The notes under the pieces were generated by a model, which saw nothing but the letters and a program-made list of their open reading frames with translations, ran no database searches and was not told where the DNA came from. From NCBI GenBank assembly GCA_902772585.1, contig CACYBB010000013.1, positions 1 through 64,000 of the forward strand: 64,000 bases of DNA, read 5' to 3'. The position numbers and the translations under genes were made by a program. This DNA is from an uncultured Bacteroidales bacterium. Lineage in GTDB: Bacteria; Bacteroidota; Bacteroidia; Bacteroidales; Bacteroidaceae. This document shows, in pieces, positions 26,830 to 36,189 of this stretch (position 1 is its first letter; each line of letters begins with the position of its first letter).

Positions 26830-27309
26830 ATGAGATCAAGAACAGCAATTTGGTTTGAGTGCAAGATCGCCTATGAGAAAGTAATGGATGACGGCTTGCA
26901 GAAGAAGGTAACAGAAAACTATGTAGTCGACGCCCTGAGTTTTACAGAGGCAGAAAAACGTATCATGGAGGAGATGTCGAGTTACATTAGTGGTGAGTTT
27001 ACCGTCAAAGACATCAAGATAGCCCCTTATGGTGAAATTTTCTTCTCTGACGAAGAAATGGCTGACCGTTGGTATAAGTGCAAACTGCAGTTTATCACTA
27101 TTGACGAGAAAACAGAGAAGGAGAAGCGCTCTAATGTCAACTATCTGGTGCAGGCTGGTACACTGAATGGTGCCGTCAGAAACATCGATGAGGTGATGGG
27201 TGGCACCATGATAGACTATGTCATTGCCTCTGTTGCTGAGACAACGTTGATGGATGTCTTTGAGTATGGCAAAGAAAAGCACGACGACAAGCCCGAATAC
27301 GAAGGATAA
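26830..27309 (+). CDS. DUF4494 domain protein
   Basis: The 159-residue protein starts MRSRTAIWFECKIAYEKVMD and keeps the family core (TEAEKRIMEEMSSYISGEFTVKDI, then WYKCKLQFITIDEKTEKEKR). It is cytoplasmic, with no membrane segment, and is widespread in Bacteroidetes with unknown function. It lies 19 bp after the pseudokinase gene, and its stop overlaps the YggS start by one base, so the three genes are probably one transcript. Confidence 0.85.
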   Translation: MRSRTAIWFECKIAYEKVMDDGLQKKVTENYVVDALSFTEAEKRIMEEMSSYISGEFTVKDIKIAPYGEIFFSDEEMADRWYKCKLQFITIDEKTEKEKRSNVNYLVQAGTLNGAVRNIDEVMGGTMIDYVIASVAETTLMDVFEYGKEKHDDKPEYEG

Positions 27310-27980
27310 TGTACGACGTTAAAGGACAACTGCATCAGGTGCTTGACGCACTTCCTGAAGGTGTACGTCTGGTAGCGATTTCCAAGTATCACCCCAACGA
27401 GTATATCGAGGCGGCATACGAAGAGGGTCAGCGCATCTTTGGAGAAAGCCACGAACAGGAGTTGCGCCAGAAGCACGAGACGCTCCCCAAGGATATAGAG
27501 TGGCACTTCATTGGTCATCTGCAGACCAACAAGGTGAAGTATATCGCTCCTTATGTCACGATGGTAGAGGCTGTTGACTCGCTGAAACTGCTGAAGGAGA
27601 TTGACAAGCAGGCTGCTAAGTGTGGGCGAGTTATCGATGTGCTGTTGGAACTGCATATCGCAGAAGAAGAAACGAAATACGGACTGACGCCTGATGCGTG
27701 CCGTCAGCTTTTGGCTGATGGTGAATGGCGCGAACTCAGTCATGTGCGTATCTGTGGTCTGATGATGATGGCGTCGTATGTTGATGACGAACAGCAGATA
27801 CGTAGCGAGTTCCGTTTGGCACATAGCCTCTTTGACGAAATCAAAGAACGCTATTTCGCTGATGCTCCCTGGTTCTGTGAACGTTCATGGGGCATGAGCC
27901 ACGACTATCCGATAGCTGTGGAAGAGGGCTCGACGATGGTGCGTGTCGGAACGTCTATTTTTGGTCCCCGCGTCTATTGA
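27309..27980 (+). CDS. YggS-family pyridoxal phosphate homeostasis protein
   Basis: The 223-residue PLP-binding protein of the alanine-racemase N-domain fold buffers free PLP and affects amino-acid metabolism. Lys in LVAISKYHPNEY binds PLP, and FGESHEQELRQK, WHFIGHLQTNKVKYI and the C-terminal GMSHDYPIAVEEGSTMVRVG are family signatures. The DUF4494 and pseudokinase context is unusual. Its 3' end overlaps the convergent EFR1 gene by 26 bp. Confidence 0.93.
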   Translation: MYDVKGQLHQVLDALPEGVRLVAISKYHPNEYIEAAYEEGQRIFGESHEQELRQKHETLPKDIEWHFIGHLQTNKVKYIAPYVTMVEAVDSLKLLKEIDKQAAKCGRVIDVLLELHIAEEETKYGLTPDACRQLLADGEWRELSHVRICGLMMMASYVDDEQQIRSEFRLAHSLFDEIKERYFADAPWFCERSWGMSHDYPIAVEEGSTMVRVGTSIFGPRVY

Positions 27981-28764
27981 AGTAATACTGGTCGCGCTTT
28001 CTCGTAATGCTGCCGTAGTTGATAGCGTGCATGGGACAGTAGTGATAACAGGCCAGACAACAGGTACATTTCCCATTGTGAAGCCACGTGGGAGGTGTAC
28101 CTTCAATATTGTCAACAGGGCACACCTTACTACATTTGCCACAGCGGGTGCATGCGTCACTGTCCACAGTGAACTTCTTGTCAGTAATCATCTTCTGGTT
28201 GAAGTAGGCGCCGATGACGTAGGAGTAGAGTCGGGGAGTGGCGCCTTTCTCCAGTTCTTCGATGCCCCGTTTGCAGTCTTTGATGATGCTGATGATGTGG
28301 TGCAACTGGTGTCTGGCATTCTCGATCTTCCAATGTTCTTTGTCTATTGGGTCGGTCTTCATGAATGGCAGACAGACATATGACTCCGGCATAATCACAG
28401 AGAATACGGCTTCTGCCTGTAAAGGACCATCGTCCTCCGTCCTGAGCGCATTGTTCATGGCCAAGTCCTTGTTGAATATGGCCATGGCTTCGCCCATATT
28501 GTCACCGCAAGTCGTTAAGGCCCAACAGAAGTGTGGACGCTTGCCTGTCAGTACCAGTTGACGGATGAACATTCGAACGATTCTGGGTGGTTGCCAACCA
28601 TGTGTCGGAAAACAGAAGCCGATGCGCTCGTCTTCCTGTAACTTGAACTCAAAGCGTCTCTCTTTGATTAGATTGGGGATGTATAACAGTTCTTCCCCGA
28701 GGGCTTCTGCTATCTGCTGAGCTACCCATCGTGTGTTGCCTGTTCCAGAGAAATAAAAAATCAT
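27955..28764 (-). CDS. EFR1-family flavodoxin-ferredoxin fusion
   Basis: The 269-residue protein begins MIFYFSGTGNTRWVAQQI, the FMN phosphate loop of a flavodoxin domain (residues 1-150). Two 4Fe-4S clusters follow near the C-terminus, CTRCGKCSKVCP and CTCCLACYHYCP. EFR1-type proteins are thought to shuttle electrons in anaerobes; the partner is unknown. No membrane segment is visible. Transcription is divergent from the AraC-type regulator, and a possible -7 box (TATTTTTG on minus, 28826-28833) lies about 60 bp upstream. Confidence 0.88.
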   Translation of the reverse strand: MIFYFSGTGNTRWVAQQIAEALGEELLYIPNLIKERRFEFKLQEDERIGFCFPTHGWQPPRIVRMFIRQLVLTGKRPHFCWALTTCGDNMGEAMAIFNKDLAMNNALRTEDDGPLQAEAVFSVIMPESYVCLPFMKTDPIDKEHWKIENARHQLHHIISIIKDCKRGIEELEKGATPRLYSYVIGAYFNQKMITDKKFTVDSDACTRCGKCSKVCPVDNIEGTPPTWLHNGKCTCCLACYHYCPMHAINYGSITRKRDQYYFNRRGDQK

Positions 28765-28877
28765 TTATGTTAAGAATTTTAGAGTCAGAAATGGTGGTAT
28801 TTTGCTATAAATCATAAATTTTGCACAAAAATAATCATTTTTTTGGTAAATAATAACAATTATATCAATTTTTTTTG

Positions 28878-28885
28878 TAAATTTG
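28878..28885 (+). promoter_or_regulatory. -7 box of the AraC-type regulator operon
   Basis: TAAATTTG followed by CAAA is a consensus match 35 bp upstream of the ATG at 28921. Confidence 0.7.
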
Positions 28886-28920
28886 CAAATGAAATGTATA
28901 AATAAATTCTTCACAGGGTT

Positions 28921-29376
28921 ATGGCAAAGTATAATATCACAGAGAAAAAAGCTAAAGAGGCTGTCTATCGCAGTCTCGTCAGCCCTAAGTTGATGGACGA
29001 GATGAAGGAGAAAATCCTGAGAATCATCGTCATGGAGAAGAAGTACAAGGACAAGGATTATTCAGCCAAGAAACTAGCCGAGGATTTAGGAACGAATACG
29101 CGTTATATCTCAGCTGTGGTGAATGTCCGTTTCCACATGAACTACACTTCTTTCGTCAACAAGTTCCGAATTGAGGAAGCAATGACTATCCTCGTAGACC
29201 GCAGATATCAGGATTTGCGCATGGAGGAGGTCAGCGACATGGTTGGTTTTGCCAATAGACAGTCGTTCTATGCTTCGTTCTACAAAATCATGCACATGAC
29301 ACCGCGTGAATATCGCCTGCAGCATTTGGCTCAACATCCTGCTGAAAAGGTAAAACACGAGAAAAAGTCGCATTGA
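28921..29376 (+). CDS. AraC-type helix-turn-helix regulator, DNA-binding domain only
   Basis: The 151-residue protein consists mainly of the AraC-type double helix-turn-helix: YSAKKLAEDLGTNTRYISAV and MEEVSDMVGFANRQSFYASF, ending with PREYRLQHL. No ligand-binding or receiver domain precedes it; only a 40-residue helical N-terminus is present, so any signal would come from elsewhere. It lies 7 bp upstream of the DPP III gene and probably heads that operon. The target is unknown. Confidence 0.85.
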   Translation: MAKYNITEKKAKEAVYRSLVSPKLMDEMKEKILRIIVMEKKYKDKDYSAKKLAEDLGTNTRYISAVVNVRFHMNYTSFVNKFRIEEAMTILVDRRYQDLRMEEVSDMVGFANRQSFYASFYKIMHMTPREYRLQHLAQHPAEKVKHEKKSH

Positions 29377-29383
29377 ACACACG

Positions 29384-31324
29384 ATGAACTATTCGGAACG
29401 CTTTGCGGACATTCAATTGCTCAGATACCGTTTGAACGGATTTGAGCAATTGTCTTTGTTACAGAAAAAACTGATTTATTACCTTTCGAAAGCGACGCTT
29501 TACGGGCGTGATATCACTTTCGACCAGTTCGGACGCTATAACCTCCGCATCCGTAAGATGCTGGAGGCGGTATATACTAATCCTGCTATCAATCATGATA
29601 CTGATGACTTCCGTGCTCTGGAGCTCTATCTCAAGCGTGTCTGGTTCTCTAATGGCATCTACCACCACTATGGTACGGAGAAATTCGAGCCTGGCTTCAC
29701 TGCCGACTACCTGCGTAGTGTTCTAGGGCAGACGGATACCAGGAAGTTACCACTACGTGATGGCGAAACGGTTGAGGCGATGTGCAACGAACTGTTTCCT
29801 GTCATCTTTGATCCAACGGTATTACCCAAGCGTGTCAATAAAGCTGATGGTGAGGACCTTTTGCTGACTTCTGCCTGCAACTTCTATGAAGGTGTGACCC
29901 AGCAGGAAGCAGAACAGTTCTATGCCCAGCGCAAGGCTGCTGACGAAGGCAATCCACGCCCCCTGTCACACGGTTTGAATACGACGCTTGTCAAGCGCAA
30001 TGGTGTTGTAGAGGAAGATGTCTGGAAGGTTGATGGACGTTATGGCAAGGCTATCCAGCAGATTGTCTATTGGCTGAAGAAAGCAAAGGGTGTTGCTGAG
30101 AATGCTCGTCAGCAACGTGTCATCGAACTCCTTATCGACTATTACGAGACGGGCAATCTGCAACGTTTCAACGACTACTGTATCGAGTGGGTTGGTGAAC
30201 ATGATGGAAGGGTAGATTTTGTCAATGGTTTTATCGAGGTCTATGGCGATCCATTAGGACTGAAAGGTTCGTGGGAGGGTATTGTGGAATACAAGGATTT
30301 GGAGGCTACCAAGCGTACACAGACCATCAGTCAGAATGCACAATGGTTTGAGGACCATTCTCCTGTCGATCCACGTTTCCGTAAGCCTCATGTCAAGGGT
30401 GTTACTGCCAATGCCATCTGTGCTGCTATGTTGGGTGGCGACGAATATCCCTCGACGGCTATTGGTATCAATCTTCCCAATGCCGACTGGATTCGTGCGG
30501 AACATGGTTCGAAGAGCATCACCATTTCGAATATCACAGAAGCCTATAACAAGGCGGCTCATGGTAGTGGTTTCAAGGAGGAATTTGTTATCGACAAAGA
30601 CACACTGGCCATCATAGAGAAGTATGGAGATAAGTGCGACGACCTGCATACAGACCTGCATGAATGCTTGGGACATGGTAGCGGGCAGTTGCTGCCTGGT
30701 ACTGATCCTGATGCGTTGAAGGCATACGGCAATACTATTGAGGAGGCGCGCGCCGACCTCTTTGGACTCTATTATATTGCAGACCATAAATTGGTGGAGT
30801 TGGGACTGTTGCCCGATGATAATGCCTATCAGGCTCAATACTACAGCTATATCATGAATGGTCTGATGACACAGCTCATTCGCATAGAACCAGGTCGTCA
30901 GATAGAGGAGGCACACATGCGCAACCGTTCGCTGATTGCCCACTGGTGCTATGAACAGGGTGGGGACGTTGTTACGCTGGAGAAACGTGACGGCAAGACC
31001 TTTGTGCGCATCAACGACTATCAGGCACTCAGAACACTCTTTGCCCGACTGTTGGCAGAGATACAACGCATCAAGAGCGAGGGCGACTATGAGGCGGCTC
31101 GTCAATTGGTGGAGCGCTATGCTGTGAAGGTGGACTCATCGTTGCACCAGGAGGTTTTGGAACGTTACAAACGTCTCAATCTTGCGCCCTATAAGGGTTT
31201 CATCAATCCAGTCCTCCAACCTATTCTTGACGCTCAGGGCGAAATAAGCGACATACAGGTTGATTATACGGAGAGTTATGTTCATCAAATGTTACGCTAT
31301 GGACAAGAGTATGGTACGCTGTAA
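29384..31324 (+). CDS. Dipeptidyl-peptidase III family zinc metallopeptidase (M49)
   Basis: The 646-residue protein carries the M49 zinc motif with the extra residue, HECLGHGSG (from residue 426), and the third ligand Glu in EEARAD (near residue 453). This family removes dipeptides from the N-terminus of short peptides. There is no signal peptide, so it is probably cytoplasmic, unlike some Bacteroides relatives with an export signal. The C-terminus is YGQEYGTL. It is followed by a heptad repeat that covers its own stop codon and the AlkD start. Confidence 0.88.
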   Translation: MNYSERFADIQLLRYRLNGFEQLSLLQKKLIYYLSKATLYGRDITFDQFGRYNLRIRKMLEAVYTNPAINHDTDDFRALELYLKRVWFSNGIYHHYGTEKFEPGFTADYLRSVLGQTDTRKLPLRDGETVEAMCNELFPVIFDPTVLPKRVNKADGEDLLLTSACNFYEGVTQQEAEQFYAQRKAADEGNPRPLSHGLNTTLVKRNGVVEEDVWKVDGRYGKAIQQIVYWLKKAKGVAENARQQRVIELLIDYYETGNLQRFNDYCIEWVGEHDGRVDFVNGFIEVYGDPLGLKGSWEGIVEYKDLEATKRTQTISQNAQWFEDHSPVDPRFRKPHVKGVTANAICAAMLGGDEYPSTAIGINLPNADWIRAEHGSKSITISNITEAYNKAAHGSGFKEEFVIDKDTLAIIEKYGDKCDDLHTDLHECLGHGSGQLLPGTDPDALKAYGNTIEEARADLFGLYYIADHKLVELGLLPDDNAYQAQYYSYIMNGLMTQLIRIEPGRQIEEAHMRNRSLIAHWCYEQGGDVVTLEKRDGKTFVRINDYQALRTLFARLLAEIQRIKSEGDYEAARQLVERYAVKVDSSLHQEVLERYKRLNLAPYKGFINPVLQPILDAQGEISDIQVDYTESYVHQMLRYGQEYGTL

Positions 31325-31356
31325 GATGTAAGAAGTAAGATGGAAGATGTAAAAGA
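31322..31356 (+). repeat. 7-nt phased repeat spanning a stop and a start codon
   Basis: Heptads taagatg, taagaag, taagatg, gaagatg and taaaaga run in register. The first contains the DPP III stop (31322-31324), and the third ends in the AlkD start (31340-31342). The array therefore codes both gene ends. Confidence 0.85.
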
Positions 31357-31957
31357 TAAGATTAAGGAAATCAAACAATCGTTTCGTCAGATGATGGACG
31401 GGTCGGTGGCTCAGTCGATGCGCGACAAGGGACTGAACTACCATCTCAACTGGGGGGCAACATTGCCACGTCTGAAGGCCAAAGCTGAGGAACTTGGCCC
31501 TGACTATGATTTGGCAATAGCCTTGTGGAAAGAGAATGTCCGTGAGTGTAAGATTCTGGCTACGATGTTGATGCCTGCTGATAAGATATTGCCGGAAGTC
31601 GTAGATATCTGGGTGGAGCAGATTCCCTCACAGGAGATTGCTGAACAGGCAGCCTTCAATCTCTTTCAACATCTGCCGTATGCTCCTGAGAAAGCATACC
31701 AATGGATTGCTTCTGACAAGGAATACGACCAACTCTGTGGCTTCCATGTGCTGACCCGTCTGTTTATGAATAAACAGGAACCCAACGAACGAGGCATCAA
31801 CGAGTTCATAGATCAAGCATTGGCAGCACTACAAGGCCCATTCCCCTCTGTTCGTAAGGCGGCCATGCAGAGTGTCTATCGCTTTGCCGAATTGGGTTTG
31901 ATGTACGAACGGTTGGCAAAAAGTGCTACGAAATCCATCAATTTAGATTTTTTTTAA
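31340..31957 (+). CDS. AlkD-like DNA alkylation repair protein (HEAT-repeat)
   Basis: The 205-residue all-helical protein resembles AlkC/AlkD glycosylase-type HEAT proteins: LKAKAEELGPDYDLAIALWK, then ILATMLMPADKILPEVVDIW, and AEQAAFNLFQHLPYAPEKAY. AlkD removes bulky alkylated bases without base flipping; catalytic Trp/Asp positions cannot be assigned by eye. The first residues (MEDVKDKIKEIK) are partly coded by the heptad repeat. It is probably in an operon with DPP III. Confidence 0.75.
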   Translation: MEDVKDKIKEIKQSFRQMMDGSVAQSMRDKGLNYHLNWGATLPRLKAKAEELGPDYDLAIALWKENVRECKILATMLMPADKILPEVVDIWVEQIPSQEIAEQAAFNLFQHLPYAPEKAYQWIASDKEYDQLCGFHVLTRLFMNKQEPNERGINEFIDQALAALQGPFPSVRKAAMQSVYRFAELGLMYERLAKSATKSINLDFF

Positions 31958-31989
31958 ATAAATGTTGCCTTAATCTCCAAAAAAAGTAG

Positions 31990-31997
31990 TAATTTTG
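31990..31997 (+). promoter_or_regulatory. -7 box of fur
   Basis: TAATTTTG lies 30 bp upstream of the ATG at 32028. Confidence 0.75.
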
Positions 31998-32027
31998 TGC
32001 GGTTTTTAACCACTATGACCACATAAA

Positions 32028-32510
32028 ATGAGAGAAAACGTTAAGGCAACGGTCAAGAATATCTTGGCCAACTATCTGGAATTGAACAAGCGCAGGAAGA
32101 CGCCAGAGCGCTTTACTATCCTCGATGCGGTGTATAGCATTACAGGGCATTTCACCTTGGAGGAACTTGGCGATAAACTGGCTGACGACTACAATTTCCC
32201 CGTGAGTCGTGCTACGCTGTACAATACGTTGCGTCTGTTTGTTGAATTGCGTCTTGTGGTGCGCCATCGTTTTCAGTCTACGACGAAATATGAGGCCTGC
32301 TACGACAATAACAGCCATTGCCATCAGATATGTACGATGTGTGGAAAGGTTACCGAGGTGAAGTCGCACCAAGTCAGCGAGGCTATCAACAGCATGCCTA
32401 CGCGACGTTTCCACAAAGATGGTTTTATGCTCTATGTCTATGGCATCTGTAGTTCGTGTCAAGCCAAGACGAGACGCCATGCGGAGAAGAAACAGAACAA
32501 GAAGGATTAA
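32028..32510 (+). CDS. Fur-family metal-dependent repressor
   Basis: The 160-residue protein has the winged-helix start (FTILDAVYSITGHFTLEELG, then FPVSRATLYNTLRLFVEL) and a dimerisation domain with HCHQICTMCGKVTEV and CSSCQAK, two CxxC pairs typical of a structural zinc site. Sensor ligands fit Fur or PerR-type proteins; iron, zinc or peroxide sensing cannot be told apart. It lies 41 bp upstream of purA with no intervening promoter box seen, so co-transcription is possible. Confidence 0.9.
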   Translation: MRENVKATVKNILANYLELNKRRKTPERFTILDAVYSITGHFTLEELGDKLADDYNFPVSRATLYNTLRLFVELRLVVRHRFQSTTKYEACYDNNSHCHQICTMCGKVTEVKSHQVSEAINSMPTRRFHKDGFMLYVYGICSSCQAKTRRHAEKKQNKKD

Positions 32511-32551
32511 GAGAATACAGGGATAAAATAGTTTAAACAATAGATAAGACA

Positions 32552-33823
32552 ATGAATCAAGGTAAAGTAGATGTCCTGCTCGGTTTGCAGTGGGGCGACG
32601 AAGGAAAGGGTAAGGTAGTCGATGTGTTGACTCCCCAGTACGATGTTGTTGCCCGTTTTCAGGGCGGCCCCAATGCCGGTCATACACTGGAGTTTGAGGG
32701 TCAGAAGTATGTGTTGCGCTCTATTCCCTCTGGTATTTTCCAGGGTGGTAAGGTCAACATCATTGGAAATGGTGTGGTGTTGGCTCCCGATCTCTTTATG
32801 GAGGAAGCCAAGGCTTTGGAGGCTAGTGGTCATGCACTGAAAGAGCGTTTGCATATTTCCAAGAAGGCTCACCTGATTATGCCTACTCATCGCGTACTCG
32901 ATGCTGCCTATGAGGCTCAGAAGGGTAAGAACAAGGTGGGCACAACAGGTAAAGGTATTGGTCCGACGTATACTGACAAGGTTAGTCGTACAGGTCTGCG
33001 CGTTGGTGATATTCTCGACAATTTTGAGGAGAAATATGCTGCTGCCAAGGCTCGTCACGAGGCTATTCTGAAGTCGCTGAACTTCGAATACGACATTACT
33101 GAGGTGGAGAAAAAGTGGTTGGAGGGTATTGAGTACCTGCGTCAATTCCCCATCGTTGACAGTGAGCACGAGATCAATGGTCTGTTGCGCAATGGTAAGA
33201 GTGTATTATGTGAAGGCGCTCAGGGCACGATGTTGGATGTCGACTTCGGCAGCTATCCTTTCGTAACCTCTTCAAACACCATCTGTGCTGGTGCCTGCAC
33301 GGGTCTGGGCATTGGTCCCAACAAGATTGGCGAGGTGTTCGGCATCATGAAGGCTTACTGCACACGTGTGGGTGCTGGTCCTTTCCCCACAGAGCTCTTC
33401 GACGAGACAGGCAAGAAGATTCGCGACTTGGGTCACGAGTATGGTGCCGTTACAGGTCGTGAGCGCCGTTGTGGTTGGATTGACCTCGTGGCTCTGCGCT
33501 ATTCTATTATGGTGAATGGCGTTACCCAACTTATCATGATGAAGAGCGACGTGCTTGATGGCTTCGATACCATTAAGGCTTGTACGTCTTATAAAGTCAA
33601 TGGTGTGGAAACACGCGACTTCCCTTATGATATCGAGAAGGGTATCGAACCTATCTACAAGGAGTTGCCCGGTTGGAAGACCGATATGACCCAGTTCACT
33701 GACGAGAGCCAGTTCCCCAAGGAGTTCTCTGACTATATCAAGTTCCTTGAGAAAGAATTGGAAACCCCTATCAAGATTATCTCTATCGGTCCTGACCGTG
33801 CTCAAACCATCGTACGTAAATAA
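32552..33823 (+). CDS. purA: Adenylosuccinate synthetase
   Basis: PurA condenses IMP and aspartate with GTP in AMP synthesis. The 423-residue protein has the GTP-binding loop [13 protein letters not shown], the IMP-binding segments GPNAGHT and [33 protein letters not shown] and the late [17 protein letters not shown]. It is essentially canonical. Its stop overlaps the HisS start by one base. Confidence 0.98.
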   Translation: MNQGKVDVLLGLQWGDEGKGKVVDVLTPQYDVVARFQGGPNAGHTLEFEGQKYVLRSIPSGIFQGGKVNIIGNGVVLAPDLFMEEAKALEASGHALKERLHISKKAHLIMPTHRVLDAAYEAQKGKNKVGTTGKGIGPTYTDKVSRTGLRVGDILDNFEEKYAAAKARHEAILKSLNFEYDITEVEKKWLEGIEYLRQFPIVDSEHEINGLLRNGKSVLCEGAQGTMLDVDFGSYPFVTSSNTICAGACTGLGIGPNKIGEVFGIMKAYCTRVGAGPFPTELFDETGKKIRDLGHEYGAVTGRERRCGWIDLVALRYSIMVNGVTQLIMMKSDVLDGFDTIKACTSYKVNGVETRDFPYDIEKGIEPIYKELPGWKTDMTQFTDESQFPKEFSDYIKFLEKELETPIKIISIGPDRAQTIVRK

Positions 33824-35178
33824 TGGCACAGAAACCAAGTATTCCCAAAGGAACGCGCGACTTCGGCCCTGTAGAGATGGCCAAGCGCAACTATATTTTC
33901 AACACCATCCGCTCCGTTTACGAGCTCTATGGCTTCCAGCAGATTGAGACTCCCGCTCAGGAGACGCTGGCAACGCTCATGGGCAAGTATGGTGAGGAAG
34001 GTGACAAACTGCTCTTTAAGATTCTGAACTCAGGCGACTACCTCAATAAGATTGACGATCAGGAACTGACGGAGCGCAATACGCTTCGTCTGGCTTCTAA
34101 AATCTGCGAAAAGGGTTTGCGCTACGACCTCACCGTGCCTTTTGCCCGCTATGTGGTGATGCACCGTGAGGAGTTGCAGTTGCCCTTCAAGCGTTATCAG
34201 GTGCAGCCTGTGTGGCGTGCCGACCGTCCCCAGAAAGGCCGCTATCGTGAGTTCTATCAGTTTGATGGCGACGTCGTTGGTTCCGACTCGCTGCTCAACG
34301 AGGTGGAACTGATGCAGATTGTCGATACGGTATTCACCCGTTTTGGCGTTCGCGTGCAGATCAAGATCAACAACCGCAAAATCCTTACGGGTATTGCTGA
34401 GGTCATTGGTGCTGCCGATAAGATTGTGGATATTACCGTAGCCATCGACAAACTCGATAAGATTGGTATCGACAACGTCAATCAGGAATTGCGCGAGGAC
34501 GGGCTCAGCGAAGAGCAGATTCAGAAGCTCCAGCCTATCATCATGCTCGAAGGTGCCAACGAAGAAAAGCTGAACACCATTGCTGAAGTCTTGAAAGACA
34601 GTGAGACAGGTCTGAAGGGTGTCGAGGAATCTCGCTACATCCTCAGTTTCCTGACCTCTCTGAAGAATGAGATTCAGCTTGACCTCACTCTCGCTCGTGG
34701 CTTGAGTTACTACACGGGTGCCATCTTCGAAGTGAAGGCCCTTGATACGCCGATGGGCTCTATCTCTGGTGGTGGTCGCTACGACAACCTCACGGGCATC
34801 TTCGGTATGCCTGGTCTTTCGGGTGTGGGCATCTCGTTTGGTGTTGACCGTATCTACGACGTGCTCAATGCCCTCGACCTCTATCCTAAGGATTCGCTGC
34901 AGACCACGCAGGTGCTCTTTATCAATTTTGGTGAGAAGGAAACCGCCTACTGCCTGCCTATTATAAATAAGGTACGCGCGAATGGCATCCGTGCCGAAAT
35001 CTATCCCGACAGCGCCAAGATGAAGAAGCAGATGTCGTATGCCAATGCCAAGCAGATTCCCTTTGTGGTGCTGGCTGGAGAGAGCGAGATGGAGGCCGGA
35101 AAGGTAACGCTGAAGAATATGGAGACAGGCGAACAGGTTCTTGTCTCGCCAGACGAGCTCGTATCGAAACTGTCGTAA
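33823..35178 (+). CDS. hisS: Histidyl-tRNA synthetase
   Basis: The 451-residue class II synthetase charges tRNA-His. It has motif 1 around [14 protein letters not shown], motif 2 ([23 protein letters not shown]), the histidine loops [14 protein letters not shown] and SGGGRYDNL, and motif 3 [15 protein letters not shown]. The C-terminal anticodon-binding domain ([19 protein letters not shown]) is complete. It is translationally coupled to purA by a one-base overlap. An octad repeat covers its stop codon. Confidence 0.97.
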   Translation: MAQKPSIPKGTRDFGPVEMAKRNYIFNTIRSVYELYGFQQIETPAQETLATLMGKYGEEGDKLLFKILNSGDYLNKIDDQELTERNTLRLASKICEKGLRYDLTVPFARYVVMHREELQLPFKRYQVQPVWRADRPQKGRYREFYQFDGDVVGSDSLLNEVELMQIVDTVFTRFGVRVQIKINNRKILTGIAEVIGAADKIVDITVAIDKLDKIGIDNVNQELREDGLSEEQIQKLQPIIMLEGANEEKLNTIAEVLKDSETGLKGVEESRYILSFLTSLKNEIQLDLTLARGLSYYTGAIFEVKALDTPMGSISGGGRYDNLTGIFGMPGLSGVGISFGVDRIYDVLNALDLYPKDSLQTTQVLFINFGEKETAYCLPIINKVRANGIRAEIYPDSAKMKKQMSYANAKQIPFVVLAGESEMEAGKVTLKNMETGEQVLVSPDELVSKLS

Positions 35179-35207
35179 TAACTATATACCGTTATAACGA
35201 AATAAAG
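35176..35207. repeat. 8-nt phased spacer repeat
   Basis: Octads taataact, atataccg, ttataacg and aaataaag start with the hisS stop codon. The words ttataacg and taataac- match the array at 16637-16668. Confidence 0.6.
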
Positions 35208-35219
35208 AAAAAACATACA

Positions 35220-36068
35220 ATGAAACAAATCAAACTACTTGCTGCATTGATGGCCTTGGTGCTTGTGTGCACCTCGGCCACCAATCAGAAAACAACTACA
35301 ATTTTTGTCATTGGCGACTCTACTGCTGCCAAGAAGGACCTCTCCAAAGGTTCTCCTGAGCGCGGGTGGGGTATGGCGCTGCAATGCTATTTTGACGAGG
35401 CTTTTATCCGTGTTGATAATCATGCTGTCAATGGTCGCTCGTCGAAGAGTTTCATCGACGAAGGGCGCTGGCAGAAGGTGCTCGACAAGTTACAGCCTGG
35501 TGATTACGTCATCATTCAGTTTGGTCATAATGATGAGAAACCCCAGCCCGCACGTCATACTGAGCCGGGCTCGACGTTTGATGCCAATCTGGCAAAGTTT
35601 GTCAACGATACGCGTGCCAAGGGCGGTATTCCTGTCTTGATGAATCCTGTGGTGCGTCGTAATTTTGCAGTTAAGGCTGTCAAGAATGATGATGATGAGG
35701 CACTGCGCAACACAACCTTCAAAGATGGTGCCAACATCAAAGAAGGCAACGTGTTGGTGGATACCCACGGACTCTATGCCGTTGCTCCCAGAAATGTTGC
35801 CGATAGTCTGCATGTTCTCTTTGTTGATGCCACTCAGATTACCCACGACTTAGAGCAGAACTTGGGCGTTGAGGGTTCCAAGAAGTTGCATATGTGGTAT
35901 AAGCCTGGCGAACACCCAGCCATTCCCGATGGTAAACAGGACAATACACACTATAATATCTATGGCGCTCATCAGGTGGCTCGTCTGTTGGCTGATGCTT
36001 TGTGTGCGGAGATTCCTTTATTTTCGAAGTATCGCACCAACGACAAACCCTGTAAGATGGAGCAGTAA
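35220..36068 (+). CDS. Secreted SGNH-type esterase (rhamnogalacturonan acetylesterase-like)
   Basis: The 282-residue protein has a signal peptide (MKQIKLLAALMALVLVCTSA) and the four SGNH blocks: GDSTAA (nucleophile Ser), HAVNGRSSKSF, the FGHNDEKPQ oxyanion motif, and a C-terminal DNTHYNIYGAHQVA with catalytic Asp and His. The pattern is closest to rhamnogalacturonan acetylesterases, which deacetylate pectin. No polysaccharide-utilisation genes are adjacent, so the exact glycan is uncertain. A strong terminator follows. Confidence 0.87.
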   Translation: MKQIKLLAALMALVLVCTSATNQKTTTIFVIGDSTAAKKDLSKGSPERGWGMALQCYFDEAFIRVDNHAVNGRSSKSFIDEGRWQKVLDKLQPGDYVIIQFGHNDEKPQPARHTEPGSTFDANLAKFVNDTRAKGGIPVLMNPVVRRNFAVKAVKNDDDEALRNTTFKDGANIKEGNVLVDTHGLYAVAPRNVADSLHVLFVDATQITHDLEQNLGVEGSKKLHMWYKPGEHPAIPDGKQDNTHYNIYGAHQVARLLADALCAEIPLFSKYRTNDKPCKMEQ

Positions 36069-36099
36069 AATACTGTCGTAGATTTTTCCGTTGAAAATA

Positions 36100-36130
36100 A
36101 TTCCTGCAAATTTCTTGCAGGAATCATTTT
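36100..36130 (+). terminator. Terminator after the esterase gene
   Basis: Attcctgcaa (36100-36109) and ttgcaggaat (36115-36124) pair perfectly over 10 bp with a 5-nt loop, followed by c and a T-rich tract. Confidence 0.85.
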
Positions 36131-36137
36131 TTCTTCG

Positions 36138-36145
36138 TATCTTTG
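36138..36145 (+). promoter_or_regulatory. -7 box of the rubrerythrin gene
   Basis: TATCTTTG lies 44 bp upstream of the ATG at 36190. Confidence 0.75.
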
Positions 36146-36189
36146 CAAAAGTGATATTATTATCTAACCAAACAAATACATTATCGATT

